Position numbers and translations under genes: made by a program
Shown: positions 19,560 through 27,990 of the stretch, in pieces
Numbering within the stretch: position 1 is the stretch's first letter
How the letters are laid out: every line of letters starts with the position of its first letter
The notes under the pieces: model-generated
What the model was told of the DNA's origin: nothing
Databases searched by the model: none
The model's input: only the letters and a program-made list of their open reading frames with translations
NCBI GenBank assembly: GCA_900547475.1
Contig: URGW01000013.1
Location: 14,845 to 78,844, forward strand
Reading direction: 5' to 3'
Length of the DNA: 64,000 bases
From: an uncultured Clostridium sp.
Lineage (GTDB): Bacteria > Bacillota > Clostridia > Clostridiales > Clostridiaceae

Positions 19560-20736
19560 CCTTAACCCCCGCCTTCGTTTCTGAAGTAGGATTTTTCATA
19601 ACTACATCATTAGCATTAAGTCCTGATTCAACTATTACGTATTCACCATCTTCTTGTTGAATTGAAATCTCTACTTTCTCTAAAACACCATCCTTATCAA
19701 CAAAAACATAACTTTTTCCTTCTTCATTTATTATTGATGTTTTAAATACCTTTATAGTATCGTCACCTAAAGTAACTTTTCCTTGTGAGTGAAAGCCGTT
19801 AATTAAATTCTCCTGAGAATTTAAAGTAATCAAAACATTATAATAAGAAACATTAGTATTAGTGCTTTGAGTAGCCTGAGCTAAACTTAATTCCGTATTA
19901 CTTACAGGTCTATCATATATTTCTAATATTTTTCCCTCTATTGTTTCATTAGTAGGAATAATATTAACACTTATGTTATCATCAACCTTAATTTTGCTGT
20001 AGTCTTTCTCACTAACAACACCTTTTACTATTAATTCTTCACTTTCAATAATTATATATGGTTGTGTATAATCCTTCTCATTTGATGATAATACAATAGT
20101 TCCACCTATAGGTGCAGTTACAACAAAACTTTGCTCTCCTGCTAATTTCTCTTTTTTGTTATATAATGACTTTAATGTTATGTTAACACTATCTATTTGC
20201 TCTTCATATGCTGAAATTTGCTCTTTATATGCAGAAACTTCAGCAGTAGTTTGTTGGATGTTCATAGTAATATTATCAGCTTCTATTTGGTCTTGAAAAT
20301 TAAACTCTTCTAATTGATTTTGTAGTTTTTTTAGTTGATCCTCTTTTTCTGTCAAATTATTTTTTGCATTAGTAATCTTATTATTTATAGAAACTTTACT
20401 ATTTTCATTAGATGTTATTTGCTCACTGATTTCTTCTATTTGTGCTTCTATTGTAGAATTATTATAAGTAAATAAATTATCCCCAGCATTTATAACTTGT
20501 CCATTTGTAACATGTACTTCACTTATTTCTCCCTTTGTAGAATCTATATAAATACTTTCACTTTCCCTTGGTATAAGAACACCATTAATATATACTTTTT
20601 CTACAGACGCTATTTTATAATATTCTGCTTTATTAACTGTTTTATCTTTTATATTCTTCTTTAAAAAACAAAATCCTATGGTACTAGCAATAATAATTGC
20701 TGCAATTATTGTTATTGTCATATATTTTTTCTTCAT
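19552..20736 (-). CDS. HlyD/MacA-like membrane fusion protein
   Basis: Periplasmic-adaptor-type protein of about 394 residues in a Gram-positive setting. One N-terminal membrane helix (about 6-22) is followed by a biotinyl-lipoyl half-motif, a long coiled coil (about 80-190) with Gln/Glu/Asn-rich heptads, the second half-motif (VVTAPIGGTIV) and a beta-barrel region. ATG at 20736 is preferred because GAGAG lies close upstream; an earlier frame start at 20757 lacks a site. It is the first gene of the exporter operon. In Gram-positive relatives such adaptors help the MacB-like permease rather than reach an outer membrane. Confidence 0.88.
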   Translation of the reverse strand: MKKKYMTITIIAAIIIASTIGFCFLKKNIKDKTVNKAEYYKIASVEKVYINGVLIPRESESIYIDSTKGEISEVHVTNGQVINAGDNLFTYNNSTIEAQIEEISEQITSNENSKVSINNKITNAKNNLTEKEDQLKKLQNQLEEFNFQDQIEADNITMNIQQTTAEVSAYKEQISAYEEQIDSVNITLKSLYNKKEKLAGEQSFVVTAPIGGTIVLSSNEKDYTQPYIIIESEELIVKGVVSEKDYSKIKVDDNISVNIIPTNETIEGKILEIYDRPVSNTELSLAQATQSTNTNVSYYNVLITLNSQENLINGFHSQGKVTLGDDTIKVFKTSIINEEGKSYVFVDKDGVLEKVEISIQQEDGEYVIVESGLNANDVVMKNPTSETKAGVKVE

Positions 20737-20932
20737 AGTATCTCTCACCCCTCTCATATTTTACCATATATTTTATCATTTTCCAATCAACTTAAACATT
20801 TTAGCTAATTCACCATTGGCTCATCTTAATTGCTTTTGCATTATATTAGTATATGTTAAATCAGCTTTCTAAACTTTAACTTCACTAAGTTAATATTATT
20901 ATAATTTTATTTTAATTTTTAATATTTATATA

Positions 20933-20968
20933 TTAAAATACTTCTAAAAATTAAAATACTTCTAAAAA
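20933..20968. repeat. Two-copy 18-bp tandem repeat
   Basis: Two identical 18-base units in tandem (20933-20950 and 20951-20968) sit in the gap before the small membrane protein's terminator. AT-rich; no function suggested. Confidence 0.6.
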
Positions 20969-20972
20969 TTAA

Positions 20973-21010
20973 AAACAACAATTATTGATATTAATTAATA
21001 ATTGTTGTTT
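20973..21010 (-). terminator. Terminator of the 57-codon gene
   Basis: A 14-base perfect stem (20973-20986 and 20997-21010) with a 10-base loop follows the small minus-strand gene, with a T-rich stretch behind it on that strand. Confidence 0.65.
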
Positions 21011-21045
21011 ATATATATATCTATTTTAATAATAAACGTAAAATT

Positions 21046-21219
21046 TTACTTCTTATTAAATTGTAATTTATATACGATACTATTATCATAAAAGAAAGTA
21101 AACCATAAGTAATTTATAAATAAAATAAACCATAAATAATTATGTGTTACAAAACCTTTAAGTCCTATTAATGATAGTAATCCTAAAAATCCTAAATATT
21201 TATATTTTTCATACTTCAT
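21046..21219 (-). CDS. Small two-helix membrane protein (57 aa)
   Basis: A short gene fills most of the gap between the exporter and the DcuR-like gene. It encodes 57 residues starting MKYEKYKYLGFLGLLSLIGL and ending LQFNKK. It has two hydrophobic segments: a Gly/Leu-rich first helix and an aromatic second helix (NYLWFILFINYLWFTFF). The FLGLL start resembles DUF3796-type small membrane proteins. AAGGGGG lies eight bases before the ATG, and a hairpin terminator follows, so it looks like a real gene. Role unknown. Confidence 0.65.
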   Translation of the reverse strand: MKYEKYKYLGFLGLLSLIGLKGFVTHNYLWFILFINYLWFTFFYDNSIVYKLQFNKK

Positions 21220-21260
21220 AATATAGCCCCCTTATACACTTTAACTATATTATACCATAT

Positions 21261-21959
21261 TTATCCTTTAATTCCACTATTTTTATCCCCATTTTTTACA
21301 AAATACTTGTATTCTGGTCTTCCCACATTTCCAAAAGTCATTTCTGAATCAACTTTTCCTATACTCTCCAAATAATCCATATACTTTTTAATAGTTACAT
21401 TACTAATTTTTATTTCATATGCAATTTCTCTTAATGTCCAAATCTCGTGAGAGTTTTCATTTAAAAATTTAATTACCCTATTTAATGTTTTTTCATTTAA
21501 ACCTTTAGGAAGCTTAACCTGATTTTCTAAAGAATTATTCATAAGTAAATTATCTATATCATTTTGAGTTAATATTTCATCATTAAGTAATAAATTCTTT
21601 TTTATTTTATATTTATTAATAGAATCTTTAAATCTTTCAAACTCAAAAGGTTTTACTAAATAATCTACTACTCCATATGCAAATGCCTTTTTAATTTCAT
21701 CTGCACTATTTGCTGCAGTTATCATTATTACATCTGTAAAAATATTTTTTTCTCTAATAGATTTTAATATATCTATCCCACTTTTTTCTGGTAAAAATAC
21801 ATCCATTAATATTAAATCAATTTTATTTTCTTCTAAATTTGAAATTATCTCTTTTTCATACATTACTGGACCAAATGTTTTTACCCCTGTAATTTGTTCT
21901 AAATATCTCTTATTAATTAAAGCTACCATTGGATCATCTTCAACTATTAATACATTCAT
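21261..21959 (-). CDS. CitB/DcuR-type response regulator
   Basis: Response regulator of 232 residues. The receiver domain has EDDPMVA at its start, the phosphoacceptor Asp in LILMDVFLPEKSG, and the switch Lys in DYLVKPF. The C-terminal region (about 150-220) contains a helix-turn-helix, LREIAYEIKISNVTIKKYMDYL, typical of CitT/DcuR regulators that act on dicarboxylate and hydroxy-acid metabolism. Its start overlaps the kinase stop as TAATG, so the pair is translationally coupled. The nearby transporter and D-hydroxyacid dehydrogenase genes are the likely targets, which is inferred from position. Confidence 0.9.
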   Translation of the reverse strand: MNVLIVEDDPMVALINKRYLEQITGVKTFGPVMYEKEIISNLEENKIDLILMDVFLPEKSGIDILKSIREKNIFTDVIMITAANSADEIKKAFAYGVVDYLVKPFEFERFKDSINKYKIKKNLLLNDEILTQNDIDNLLMNNSLENQVKLPKGLNEKTLNRVIKFLNENSHEIWTLREIAYEIKISNVTIKKYMDYLESIGKVDSEMTFGNVGRPEYKYFVKNGDKNSGIKG

Positions 21960-23512
21960 TATCTCTCTTCTCCCTTTAAAATAGTTACAACAAATATTTT
22001 TTCATCTCCAAATTCTTCAATATCTATACTTCCATTATAAATTTCAATCCTATTTTTAACTAAATATAAGCCTGTTCCTCTTCCTTCACCCTTTGATGAT
22101 ATTCCCTCAACAAACAATGTATCTCTTATTTTTTTATCAATATTTTTTCCATTATCTCGAACTTGAATTTCTATAACATATTCATCTTCATATAATGATA
22201 CTTCAACTCTTTTTTTTATATTTTCACATAAAGAGCATGCTTCAAATGCATTTTCAATTAAATTTCCAAGGATAGTTACTATATCATTTGAGTCTATAAT
22301 TCCATGATTTTCTTCTAAAAAAGATTCCTCCGTTAATAAAAAATCTATTTTTCTTTCTTTAGCCACTAATTCTCTGCTTACTAATAATCCCCTAACATAT
22401 TTATCTTCAATACTAGCAAACTTATTTATAGCATTTTCTTGCAACTTTTGTATTTTTAAAATATATTTTTTAGCATCATCATAAGCATTTATTTCAAGTA
22501 GTCCTAAAATTACATAAAGACTATTCTTAAACTCATGAACATTTGCTCTTAAATTTTTAATTATTTCATCTACTCCAGTTATTTCTTTTGCTATTTTATT
22601 AATAGGATTTTTATCAACTAAAGTAATTATTGTTCTAAGGCAATTATCACCTAACTTAATATTTTTAATTGTTATGAATATTTTTTTGCCTTTTATAACA
22701 AATTCCTTCATTTCAACTTCTTCTTTATTATCTATATAAACATTAATCTTTTCTAAAATATCCTCTACTTTAAAATCATCAAATAATTTATAGCAAGCTT
22801 TATTTATCTCTACAATTTTCTTATTTTTATTTAAAGATATAATTCCATCATTTACGCTATCTATAATTATATTTTTTTCTCTATATAAAGCAGCAATTTC
22901 TACTGGCTCCATATTCAATATTGATTTTTTAGTTTTATCTGCTAATATTTTAGCCCCTATTATTGATAATGATATAGAAAAAATAAATAATAAACTATAA
23001 GTAAGCTTAGTTTTAGATGTAATTATATCAATATCTTTTTCATATTTACCTACCATAACAAAGCCTACTTGCTGATTATTATAGAATATTGGTTCAAACC
23101 ATCTTAATGTAATCCCCATAGATCCTTCCATTGTAGAATAATATCTTATACCCTTATTTATAACATCCATATTATCGTCATTTACATATATCTGACCTAT
23201 TTGTTTTTCATCTAAATGAGAGTATTTTTCTCCAGTCATATCTCCAACTACAATAATATCAACATCATTAAAGTTCTCTATAAATATTTTTGAATATTCT
23301 TGAATACTTTTATCATTATCTCTATTGTAAAGTTTCTCTTTAACTAATTCATTTTTACTTATAATATTACCTATTTCTTTCAAAGTATTTTTAATCTCTT
23401 GATGTGTATCTGCTATCTTTGAACTTACAAAAATAATATAAGATAAAACTAATGGAATAAATGTAATTGTTACAGCCCCTAAAATTATAGTACTTTTAAA
23501 CTTAACTTTCAT
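21959..23512 (-). CDS. DcuS/CitA-type sensor histidine kinase
   Basis: Membrane kinase of about 517 residues for extracellular carboxylates. A first helix (about 8-28) and second helix (about 168-188) flank a PAS-like extracytoplasmic sensor of about 140 residues. A cytoplasmic PAS (about 200-310) follows, then the SpoOB-like dimerisation helix with HEFKNSLYVILGL (the HxxxN H-box of the CitA/DcuS group), and an HATPase with NLIENAFEA and GRGTGLYLVKNR. ATG at 23512 has TTGGAG behind it; a longer frame from 23530 has not. It is coupled to the regulator gene. The ligand is probably a C3-C4 carboxylate such as malate or lactate, by context only. Confidence 0.9.
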   Translation of the reverse strand: MKVKFKSTIILGAVTITFIPLVLSYIIFVSSKIADTHQEIKNTLKEIGNIISKNELVKEKLYNRDNDKSIQEYSKIFIENFNDVDIIVVGDMTGEKYSHLDEKQIGQIYVNDDNMDVINKGIRYYSTMEGSMGITLRWFEPIFYNNQQVGFVMVGKYEKDIDIITSKTKLTYSLLFIFSISLSIIGAKILADKTKKSILNMEPVEIAALYREKNIIIDSVNDGIISLNKNKKIVEINKACYKLFDDFKVEDILEKINVYIDNKEEVEMKEFVIKGKKIFITIKNIKLGDNCLRTIITLVDKNPINKIAKEITGVDEIIKNLRANVHEFKNSLYVILGLLEINAYDDAKKYILKIQKLQENAINKFASIEDKYVRGLLVSRELVAKERKIDFLLTEESFLEENHGIIDSNDIVTILGNLIENAFEACSLCENIKKRVEVSLYEDEYVIEIQVRDNGKNIDKKIRDTLFVEGISSKGEGRGTGLYLVKNRIEIYNGSIDIEEFGDEKIFVVTILKGEER

Positions 23513-23597
23513 ATATATCTCCAATACCATTTTTATTTTTCAAATAATTCCCATATATAAAAAAGAGGTGTTAAAAAACACCCCAATATAATATTAA

Positions 23598-24596
23598 TTA
23601 TGCTATGCTATTTTTACAAGTACCTTCATTTAAAAAATCTCTTAAATTTTCATAAGAGAACTCTATCATATTTGTTAATGCTTCATCTGTATAAGAACCC
23701 ATATGAGGAGTTACTAATACTCTTGGATAAAGATCTATTAATTTTTGATGTAAATCATTTTCTAATTCTTTTTCTCTTAAATCTTTAAAGAATGTTGCAG
23801 ATTCACCTTCTAAAACATCTGTTCCAAAACCGCTTAACTTTCCACTTTCGATAGCTTTCACTATAGCTTCAATATCTTGAATTTCACCTCTAGCAGTATT
23901 AACTAATATAGCTCCATCTTTCATTTTTGAAATAAATTCATCATTTATCATATGATAATTTACATCTTTAATGTATGGCATATGTACTGATATTATATCA
24001 GCTTGTGCTAATACTTCATCTAATTCCATAAATTCAACTATTTCTTTAGCTGCTTCACTTTGGAATACATCATAAGCTATTACTCTTGCCCCTAATCCTT
24101 TAAATAGCTTAGCTGTAGTTAATCCAATTTTACCAGCTCCTAAAACAGCTACTGTACAATTTCTTACTTCTTTACTAAACATAAATGGATCAACTACGAA
24201 ATTCTTTTCTCTTGTTCTATTTACAGTGTAAGCTGTATGTCTTAATAACATCATTGCTAAAGAAACTGCTAATTCACTTATTGCATTTGGAGAATATCCT
24301 GGAACTCTAGCACATTTTAAATCTAAATCCTTAACTGCCTCTAAATCAACATGGTCAAATCCTACAGTTCTAGTTAAAAGATATTTTAAACCATTAGATT
24401 TTAATAACTCTAAGTTTTGTCTATCAGCTTTACAGTTACCTCTAACCATTACAGCTTCTGCTCCAATTGCTTCTTTTACATTTTCATGATTAAGCCCTAA
24501 CGTTACTAATTTAATATCATAACCAAATTTTTTATTTATTTCTTCAAAGTATTTAACTTCTGTTTCTCTAACACCATAACAAACTAACTTTATCAT
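23598..24596 (-). CDS. D-2-hydroxyacid dehydrogenase (D-lactate dehydrogenase-like)
   Basis: NAD-dependent D-isomer-specific 2-hydroxyacid dehydrogenase of 332 residues. It has the Rossmann motif GAGKIG (about 152-157), the substrate Arg in NTARGEIQD, and the His of the catalytic pair in TPHMGSYT. The N-terminal stretch (KLVCYGVRETEVKYFEEIN) matches the D-lactate dehydrogenase subgroup. It would interconvert pyruvate and D-lactate, or reduce another 2-oxo acid. AGGAGAT precedes the ATG. It lies 120 bases behind the carrier gene on the same strand, with a long hairpin between them, and in front of the DcuS/DcuR-like pair. Confidence 0.9.
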   Translation of the reverse strand: MIKLVCYGVRETEVKYFEEINKKFGYDIKLVTLGLNHENVKEAIGAEAVMVRGNCKADRQNLELLKSNGLKYLLTRTVGFDHVDLEAVKDLDLKCARVPGYSPNAISELAVSLAMMLLRHTAYTVNRTREKNFVVDPFMFSKEVRNCTVAVLGAGKIGLTTAKLFKGLGARVIAYDVFQSEAAKEIVEFMELDEVLAQADIISVHMPYIKDVNYHMINDEFISKMKDGAILVNTARGEIQDIEAIVKAIESGKLSGFGTDVLEGESATFFKDLREKELENDLHQKLIDLYPRVLVTPHMGSYTDEALTNMIEFSYENLRDFLNEGTCKNSIA

Positions 24597-24635
24597 AATT
24601 TTTATCTCCTTTTACTTTAATCTAAATAATATGAT

Positions 24636-24677
24636 TTAGGACAATAACCACTCTTTTTATAGAATGGCTTGTCCTAT
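24636..24677. other. Inverted repeat between carrier and dehydrogenase genes
   Basis: TAGGACAA (from 24637) pairs with TTGTCCTA (to 24676), with further pairing inside the arms. Its T-rich tail is on the plus strand, where no gene ends, so on the minus strand it does not look like a normal terminator. It could protect the mRNA end or tune expression of the dehydrogenase relative to the carrier. Confidence 0.45.
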
Positions 24678-24715
24678 TTTCTTTATTTTAAATTCTAAGA
24701 TTTTTCTAACTAGTT

Positions 24716-25777
24716 TTATGCAAATAATCCTATATTTCTTATAATTTCTAATATAACTATAAGAATTGGCATTGCTACTACTGCTACTACTGTTGATAAT
24801 AGTGAACAATTTGATGTAAATAATGACTCTCTATCATAACTAATTGCATAAGCTGCTGCAACTGTAGCTGTTGGTGCTGCCATCATTATTACTGTTGTTG
24901 CCATTCCTTCAAAAGAAACTGGTAATATTCCTAACTTACTAACAGCTAATAATAAAACAAAGTTTATTGCCGGTACACAGAATACTTTAATTAAGCTATA
25001 TCCCCAAGCATCTTTTTGTGCTACTGCTTTCTTAAATGGTACTTCTGCTAATGTAGCTCCAATTGAAATCCATGCAAGTGGTGATGCTAAACTACTTAAA
25101 TATGTAAGTGGTTTATAAAACCATGGTAAAGTTTGATCTATTCTTAAAAATGCATAATTTACAGCTCCATCTGCTGATTCCACAGCTATTTGAGGAAGAT
25201 GTTCTTGGAATAACCAAATAAATAATCCTAAGAATGTAGCTAATATAATTGGATTTAAGAAAATTTCTTTCATATTCTTTTTTAAATTCTCTTTGTCCAT
25301 TTTTGTTCCTGACATTTTTACAAAGGCATATGAATATAAAAACACTCTATAAGCTATGTTAAATATATTTGAGTACATAGTACCTACTGCTCCATATACT
25401 GCAGTAACTATTGGTGTACCAAAGAATGTAGTTGAGCCAAATATAGTAAGAATTCTATAAACATCTTGTTTATCGCCTTTTACTTTTGCATACATTATTT
25501 TAGTTATTGGTATTAATACAATATAAATTGCAAATCCCCAAACTAATATACTCATACCTTGCTTTAATTGTTCTCCGTTTATATCCTTCATAAATGAAGT
25601 AAATGCTAATGCTGGTAATGAAACTGTAAGAACAACTTTTGTTAATATTTTAGATGCATTTGAATTTAAAATTTCCTTCTTTCTTAAATAAAATCCTAAA
25701 AGTATTATTGCTACTGATGAAAATATAGCACCTAAAATTGCATTGTCCGTTAATGTCTTTTTTATAATTTCTAACAT
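24716..25777 (-). CDS. Auxin efflux carrier (AEC) family transporter
   Basis: Integral membrane transporter of about 353 residues with about ten helices, of the AEC/BASS-like fold. It opens with a helix after EIIKKTLTDNAILGAIFSSV and shows the family cross-over region with Asn and Pro residues (NPIILATFLGLFIWL; VPAINFVLLL). Bacterial AEC members transport malate, malonate, lactate or related acids. The start at 25777 has AAGGAGAG upstream; an earlier frame start at 25807 lacks a site. Together with the D-hydroxyacid dehydrogenase and the DcuS/DcuR-like pair it looks like an acid uptake or export unit. The substrate is inferred. Confidence 0.87.
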   Translation of the reverse strand: MLEIIKKTLTDNAILGAIFSSVAIILLGFYLRKKEILNSNASKILTKVVLTVSLPALAFTSFMKDINGEQLKQGMSILVWGFAIYIVLIPITKIMYAKVKGDKQDVYRILTIFGSTTFFGTPIVTAVYGAVGTMYSNIFNIAYRVFLYSYAFVKMSGTKMDKENLKKNMKEIFLNPIILATFLGLFIWLFQEHLPQIAVESADGAVNYAFLRIDQTLPWFYKPLTYLSSLASPLAWISIGATLAEVPFKKAVAQKDAWGYSLIKVFCVPAINFVLLLAVSKLGILPVSFEGMATTVIMMAAPTATVAAAYAISYDRESLFTSNCSLLSTVVAVVAMPILIVILEIIRNIGLFA

Positions 25778-25946
25778 ATAATTCTCTCCTTGTATATTTT
25801 TTAACATTAATATTTATATTTAATCTCTCTGACAAAAATAATTGTACAAGCATCGACTACTTTCTACAATTTATTTAAATTTTTAAATAATTATTTAAGT
25901 TATTTAAGTTATTATTTTAACAATCCAGTTTTTTTATTAACAAAAA

Positions 25947-26010
25947 AAGCCTAATTAGAATAAACTTTCTCCTTATACTTTATAAGGACTAGTTCATTCT
26001 AACTAGGCTT
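25947..26010 (-). terminator. Long nested-hairpin terminator
   Basis: A 15-base outer stem (25947-25961 and 25996-26010) encloses a 7-base inner hairpin (25971-25977 and 25981-25987). On the minus strand it follows the FtsZ-like gene and ends in TTTTTTT, so it should stop that transcript. Confidence 0.75.
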
Positions 26011-26027
26011 CTAATAATAAATTAATA

Positions 26028-26735
26028 TTATTTAGCTGTAGCTACAAGAAAGTAACTCTTATTATTTATATTTTTATTAATTACTGTATTAATTCTAAAA
26101 ATAGCATCATTATAGATATATTCCTTTATTGGATCTTCTAAATAAGCTAACTCTTGAATCCCAACTTCCTCTTTAGAATATAGATATAAATTATATTCCT
26201 TACTATTTTCTATATAATTAAATTGCTCTAATATAGATAAAGCTATTTTACCTATACTTTCATTGCTATCAATTAAAATAGTATTTTTTTGCTTATTTAA
26301 ATTTAAAAATATTTCCTTATGCTTTAACATTGCTACTAATAAGTTTATATCTATTGTATTTTCTTTCTTTAATTTATTTATTATTACTACATTATTTAAC
26401 TTATTAAATTCTGCTTTTACATTTTTATTTAATATATTAACTTCACCAGTTATAACTATTATATTATAATCATTTCTTATTTTTTTAACTCTTTCTATAT
26501 TCTTCTCATTTAAAGATTTTGCTAATACTAAAATCATATCTGAATTATTATTTAAATTATATTTATTAAGATCTTCTTTTTCCATTAAATAATAAACTTC
26601 AACTTTACTTTTTTCAATATTATAATATTTAGCCCTCTTCTTAAAACCATTATTGCCTACTATCTCAAACTTAGATAAAATATTATCAAATTTAACATTC
26701 TTTTCATCTTCTAAACAAATTATTTTTATTTTCAT
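26028..26735 (-). CDS. Unknown protein, possible FtsZ-like C-terminal domain
   Basis: A 235-residue Lys/Asn/Ile-rich protein. The second half shows a pattern like the FtsZ/tubulin C-terminal domain: ESIGKIALSILEQFNYIEN, then YNLYLYSKEEVGIQEL (compare the 'NITGG.DLSL.EV' strand-loop of FtsZ), ending in INNKSYFLVATAK (compare the terminal 'VTVIATG' strand). The middle stretch NIIVITGEVN...FNKLNNVVIINK could match the end of the GTPase domain. The glycine-rich GTP-binding T4 loop is not recognisable, so it would be a non-GTPase relative. It lies 70 bases behind a ParA gene on the same strand, probably co-transcribed. The assignment rests on pattern only. Confidence 0.4.
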   Translation of the reverse strand: MKIKIICLEDEKNVKFDNILSKFEIVGNNGFKKRAKYYNIEKSKVEVYYLMEKEDLNKYNLNNNSDMILVLAKSLNEKNIERVKKIRNDYNIIVITGEVNILNKNVKAEFNKLNNVVIINKLKKENTIDINLLVAMLKHKEIFLNLNKQKNTILIDSNESIGKIALSILEQFNYIENSKEYNLYLYSKEEVGIQELAYLEDPIKEYIYNDAIFRINTVINKNINNKSYFLVATAK

Positions 26736-26804
26736 TAGTACTACCCCATTTTTAATAATACGTTAATTATATCACAAATAAAGGCAATATTAATAAACTT
26801 TTAT

Positions 26805-27641
26805 CTATCCTACTTTAAATACCTCACTATTAATACCCTTTTTACTTCTTATAATTGATACATTATTAACCCTCTTAGTAATACCTATATTTAAAATCTC
26901 ATTAGTTACACTTCTATACTCCTTTGTGCTTTTGCATCTTGGATCATACATAGATACTGGTAATCTATTAATTTGACTTTTTACTATTATACTACTTTGA
27001 TGAATTTCTGTATCAAAAATTTTATATGGATAAACATCTTTTATCTCTTTTCTAAAAGATTCACTAAGCTTTGTTCTTGAATCTACTCTTGTTAATAATA
27101 TTCCTTCAACCTTTAACTTCTTATTAAATGTTTTTTGAATTAACTTTATTGTCTTTGATATATTTTTAAGACCTTGCATATTAAATAAAGAAGGCTCCAT
27201 TGGTATTATTATACTATCACTAGCAACTAGTGCATTAATAGTAGTTATAGATTGACTTGGTGGACAATCTATTAATATAAAATCATAATCATCCTTTAAA
27301 TTTTCTTCTTCTATTAAATTACTTAATAATCTTTTACAATTTTTCATTTTTATTAAAGCTAAATCACAATTTCCAACCTCTGAATTATTCGGAATAATAT
27401 CTAACCCATCTAATATTGTACACTTCTTTATTGTTTTTCTTAAAGATTTCTTTCCTCTAAGACAGTTAACTAGCGACTCTTGATCAGGCTTAAATCCTAC
27501 ACTAGTTGTTAAATTAGCTTGATAATCATTATCTATTATCAAAACTTTATAACCTGAATTAACTAACTCAGCTGCTATATTTACTACTGTTGTAGTTTTA
27601 GCACATCCCCCTTTGTGATTGCATACACTAATAATCTTCAT
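26805..27641 (-). CDS. ParA/Soj family ATPase, copy 1
   Basis: ParA-type ATPase of 278 residues. The deviant Walker A is KGGCAKTTT (from residue 10), followed by IDNDYQANLT and a Walker B in FILIDCPPSQS. Members position DNA or protein cargo on the nucleoid or membrane. No ParB gene or parS-like repeat is seen beside it. The partner may be the FtsZ-like protein just downstream. The protein is almost identical to the second copy at 49309-50136 over the first about 245 residues, differing at roughly one position in fifteen. The C-terminal tails then diverge, although both end in VG after similar residues. The upstream region is also shared. Confidence 0.88.
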   Translation of the reverse strand: MKIISVCNHKGGCAKTTTVVNIAAELVNSGYKVLIIDNDYQANLTTSVGFKPDQESLVNCLRGKKSLRKTIKKCTILDGLDIIPNNSEVGNCDLALIKMKNCKRLLSNLIEEENLKDDYDFILIDCPPSQSITTINALVASDSIIIPMEPSLFNMQGLKNISKTIKLIQKTFNKKLKVEGILLTRVDSRTKLSESFRKEIKDVYPYKIFDTEIHQSSIIVKSQINRLPVSMYDPRCKSTKEYRSVTNEILNIGITKRVNNVSIIRSKKGINSEVFKVG

Positions 27642-27990
27642 TATTTTTCTCCCCTAACTCTTATACCATTTTGTTTATTTTTTATTCTTCTTATCATAGT
27701 TTATTAATCTATAATATTTCTTAAAATCAAATTTATATTAATTATACTATATATTTTACCACTTATGTAATATTTTTACAAATCATATTTGAAAACTCTA
27801 TTATATATATCTACATAATCAAAAAATTTCATATAGTATTTTATTTAGCAAAATAATTTAATTTCACTATAGATATACTTGTCACCTTAATATATATTGT
27901 ATTTTAATAATTATTTATTGTTTTTCAGTAAATAATATGGTAGTATTTTTCTATAAATTATTTTATTCCACATAAAAGGAGTGAATCTTC
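27642..27990. other. Intergenic region with divergent promoters
   Basis: About 350 very AT-rich bases lie between the divergent ParA and radical SAM genes. The 100-150 bases next to ParA are repeated, with small changes, upstream of ParA copy 2. I see no open frame or RNA fold here. The remainder should contain the promoter of the radical SAM gene, which has an AAAGGAGTG ribosome binding site at its start. Confidence 0.6.
27741..27770 (-). promoter_or_regulatory. Putative sigma-A promoter of ParA copy 1
   Basis: On the minus strand TTACAT and TATAAT are separated by 18 bases, about 100 bases upstream of the ParA start. The same stretch is present, slightly altered, before copy 2, which is consistent with a functional element. 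Confidence 0.4.

Noticed and set aside
25947..26010. T-box or riboswitch-like structure
   Set aside because: Complex nested hairpin, but it follows a stop codon, ends in a T-tract and lacks any T-box or riboswitch core sequence, so it is a terminator.
26805..27641. Plasmid partition locus or integrated plasmid
   Set aside because: No ParB, replication gene or parS repeats beside either ParA copy.
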